Shown here piece by piece: positions 61,358-64,000 of a stretch of DNA of 64,000 nt. Under the pieces are notes generated by a model, which was not told where the DNA came from, did not search any database, and worked only from the letters and a program-made list of their open reading frames with translations. The translations under genes and the position numbers were made by a program. Source of the stretch: Lutraria lutraria (Eukaryota > Mollusca > Bivalvia > Venerida > Mactridae); the NCBI GenBank assembly GCA_964023205.1, contig OZ026842.1, forward strand, positions 33,058,992 through 33,122,991, in the 5' to 3' direction. How positions within the stretch are numbered: the stretch's first letter is position 1; every line of letters begins with the position of its first letter.

Positions 61358-62400
61358 AATTGTCCTCTTACAAAGTCAACAGCTTAAGACACTTGTTCAT
61401 GCGTCTATTGAATCAGATGCTTTCCGGAATGCTACGTACGGACTTAATCCAAAGCATTTACGAGGAAAATTTTTAAACTAAGGGTAGTATGAAACATCGG
61501 CAAAATATTTGATAACTTTCGTCTTGTTGAAGGTATATTTTTGGTCATATTGATAGGTTATACTATAATTCATCGAATTATACACAAGTTTTACGGAAAT
61601 GTGTGCGTTAAATAGGAAAAAGAACGCGACTCAGATTGAGTCGTTTACCTGTTAGCTTTTAAAGAACAAGTGGCTTTGACGATGAACTGCAATGTAATGC
61701 AAACGTATCATCGTCAAAGGCCCTTCGACTAGGTAATATCATACCCTACACCAATCAAATAGAATCAACCCTAAATGTTAACGAATTCACCATAAATCTG
61801 AGCACTATCATACAACCACATTGAACTTAAATAGCCACACAACAACTTATCTAGGCAATGCCTTCATGATTTACTTACCTGTCAACTATTAATAGATTCA
61901 GTCATCACCATTAGCCAATCAAATGGCCAGGATTAGCCAAACTAGTAATAGACACTACAGTATGTACTCATAGCTAATACTCATAAGTATAATTCGTCTA
62001 GAAAAATGGTGTTTTATTGCGATAAATACTGCACCCCTTTATCGATTTTTCCTTATCAGCGTTAAAAATCAATAACGTAATGCGCATTGTATTGGTACGA
62101 TATGATACTATTATTTCATTAATGACAAAAATTTGTTATAACATCTCTTACTAGACACCAAACATGGGCGTGGTTTCAATTATCGAACCGTAAACATTAG
62201 CGATTTTGATTGGCTATCAAAATTGAAAGGGGCGCACCAAATTCGTTGATTTCATGAGACAATAATGATCCGACACTTGAATTGTTAATTGCTCAGCTTA
62301 AAAAAACACAATAGGTGTCATTTTCGAATTAGCATTGCCGTCTTATTTGATGACGGATTTCAAAGCGATTTTCGGTATTTTGTAGCAGAAATGTTAATCT

Positions 62401-62552
62401 AGGGAATCGTGCCTCAAAATTTTGATACTTGTTTTCATTTTTTATCTATGCCGTATTACGTAAAAAACAGCGGAGTTTTGGGTACGGAAATTCTTTAAAG
62501 TCAATTATCTAACGAATGAGGACGTTATCAAAAAGCTGAGGCACGGTTCCCT
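62401..62552. repeat. inverted repeat with 27-bp arms
   Basis: Arms 62401-62427 and 62526-62552 match at 23 of 27 positions (AGGGAA-CGTGCCTCA block), with weaker pairing continuing inward and outward. Confidence 0.7.
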
Positions 62553-62813
62553 GCATTATATATTTATAGTGATTTTAAGGCTATCTGTTGTAATATATTC
62601 CTATATACAGAGTAGTTATCGTTGTTCAAACAATTGAAAATTACGTGCGATATTGGTTTATAGAAGACCAATTAAATGTAATATTTGTTTCAAATTACTT
62701 GCAATGCACTTTATACAATGGGTTCATTTTAGTATATACTTATGTTTTAGTTTTTAAATCTATAAATTGGTGAAGCTTGATTTGATCTGACATCCAAGCC
62801 AGATACCTTAAGT

Positions 62814-63485
62814 CAGGATAAATCATGCCATAGTAATAATTCCCTAATGGCAAGCGTTTGATGTCCGTATTTCATGTTCAGAATATTGTTAACACATTCT
62901 ATGAAATAATGCTTTTAAATGTAAGCGATTAAGTGAATAACCTCGAAGACAATGTCAATAGATCGGTTAAAATGTGTCTATAACCATACGCTCGATAAAT
63001 TGAAGAAATGTTTTTTATTCTTCATATCGGTTTCGGTTGGATTGTTTTTATCGTGGTCCTCATGATGAGTTAGATGTTGTTTTTGATTGTGATACTACTT
63101 GCTACCTTCCTAGCAGATCATCAACATTATCTTTATTAACAGCTTGTATTGTATTAAACTTACTGTATACATTTAATTGAGCACAACTCAGGGCGTCATG
63201 TGCTTTATATACTGTCTGTACAGACAATTCCACTGGTGCACTGCAGCATGGAACGGGAACCAGTTTGTCCCCTCTCCGGGTCGTCTTCAGTGCTCCTGTG
63301 TTCCCGAACTGTATGCAGACAGGTTCTACATAATTTTACTTCACTACGAAAAGCTAGTTCCTTAAATAAATTACACGTGGATAGTTCCAACAAACAAGGC
63401 GCATGCGTTAACATGCAATCTATCAACAATACAGCATTATCGTTATCAACAAGGGAGACAACTGTCATTAAAATAAATTTCTTAT
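62814..63485 (+). repeat. segmental duplication, copy 2, second part
   Basis: Resumes at AGGATAAATCATGCCATAG, matching copy 1 from 56510. The block with GACAATGTCAATAGATCGGT is nearly identical in both; similarity ends near CATTAAAATAAATTTC. Confidence 0.75.
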
Positions 63486-63599
63486 GAATTAGTAACAGTT
63501 GTAACCCTTTCACTTACGTATGAACTACAAGTCTTGCTTTGTCTAGAGGAAATTCCTATCTTTTTGTACAAGCACAGGCAAAAGTGTCGTAATAAGGAC

Positions 63600-63960
63600 A
63601 TACAGAGGATCCCTGTCCACATACGTGGTGGACGTAGTGCAAACGTGGCCCTAGTGTGATGGGTGTATTACGTAGTAAGAACGTGACTAAAACCTAGTAG
63701 GAACTTCATTGACGCAGTACAAGCTTGGTGCGGACTTGGAAAGACAGCAAGCGATTTTCACCGCGTTGTCACTGGGTTGTTACTACGCTTTTGTTACGTC
63801 AGTGAAGTTCTCACTACGTCTCAACCAGGTGTATGCTAAGACCATAGCACGTCCACATCATCACGTTATAGAAGACTGCACTAGGTTGCAATTTTGCTCC
63901 GTCACGTCTTTTATACGTTTGCATCAGGTGACCAGTACGTTCCTGTCAGGTTCTGAGCAA
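63600..63960. repeat. ACGTAGT-rich imperfect inverted repeat
   Basis: The left half carries CGTAGT/CGTGGT-type motifs at irregular 10-30 bp spacing; the right half carries the inverse (ACTACG, ACCACG). Segments 63692-63731 and 63780-63820 pair well (AGTAGGAACTTCATTGACG with CGTCAGTGAAGTTCTCACT). CpG is far commoner than in the surrounding DNA. Confidence 0.6.
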
Positions 63961-64000
63961 TTGGTATAAATACTGATTTTATGCACCATTCTTTCATTTC

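Larger units (their letters stand above)
60947..62813. mobile_element. 1.87-kb insertion splitting duplication copy 2
   Basis: Defined by comparison with copy 1, where CTATTGTTCTTTT and GGATAAATCATGCC are only a few bases apart. The ends are GCGTATCGGCATTGG and, reverse-complemented, AGGTATCTGGCTTGG, weakly similar. No long reading frame. It contains three hairpins (61308-61357, 61672-61722, 62401-62552). A non-autonomous DNA element is likely; class unknown. Confidence 0.55.

Noticed and set aside
63200..63513. About 100-codon frames on both strands
   Set aside because: In the second part of the segmental duplication; copy 1 does not preserve the frame.

Overview
The window reads as A+T-rich nuclear DNA of an invertebrate animal, most likely a bivalve mollusc. 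That is an inference: the multi-exon gene is clearly metazoan, the intronless receptor and ligand-gated-channel genes resemble those expanded in lophotrochozoans, and tRNA-derived SINEs carry the kind of tail I associate with bivalve genomes. No database was searched.

Left half (about 1-36.5 kb): one gene on the minus strand dominates, an AGFG1 orthologue (ArfGAP domain plus FG/NPF repeats; clathrin-coat and EH-domain adaptor). I could follow ten coding exons from the ATG at 36382 to the stop at 11319, all with compatible splice phases, giving 836 codons plus stop. Exon 4 is unusual: 223 codons carrying a 39-bp coding minisatellite. A separate 20-codon exon at 25651-25710 has its own ATG, an upstream in-frame stop and a perfect donor in the right phase; it could start a short isoform without the ArfGAP domain. 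The introns hold a 5'-truncated LINE with an unbroken reverse-transcriptase frame, a minisatellite, several MITE families and SINEs. One MITE ends 19 bp from a 3' splice site. Left of the stop codon (1-11.3 kb) I see no convincing gene, only possible 3'-UTR sequence, dispersed repeats and the edge of a Penelope-like GIY-YIG nuclease fragment.

Right half (36.5-64 kb): three intronless minus-strand genes. Two are paralogous class-A-like GPCRs (41655-42638 and 57813-58817) and between them lies a divergent Cys-loop ligand-gated channel subunit (52954-54282). Both receptors lack the acidic residue of DRY and both cysteines of the usual TM3-ECL2 disulfide, but share a C-x3-C in the third extracellular loop and a very short tail ending Cys-Gly. 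Receptors and channel are plausibly chemosensory or neuromodulatory; nothing in the sequence shows that they act together.

Between these genes the DNA is repeat-rich: a 1.35-kb array of 17-bp units with higher-order structure, a 144-bp hairpin, a pair of inverted repeats 3.1 kb apart, and a segmental duplication (55.4-56.9 kb against 59.6-63.5 kb) that carries decayed Tc1/mariner-type transposase remnants and is split by a 1.87-kb insertion in its second copy.
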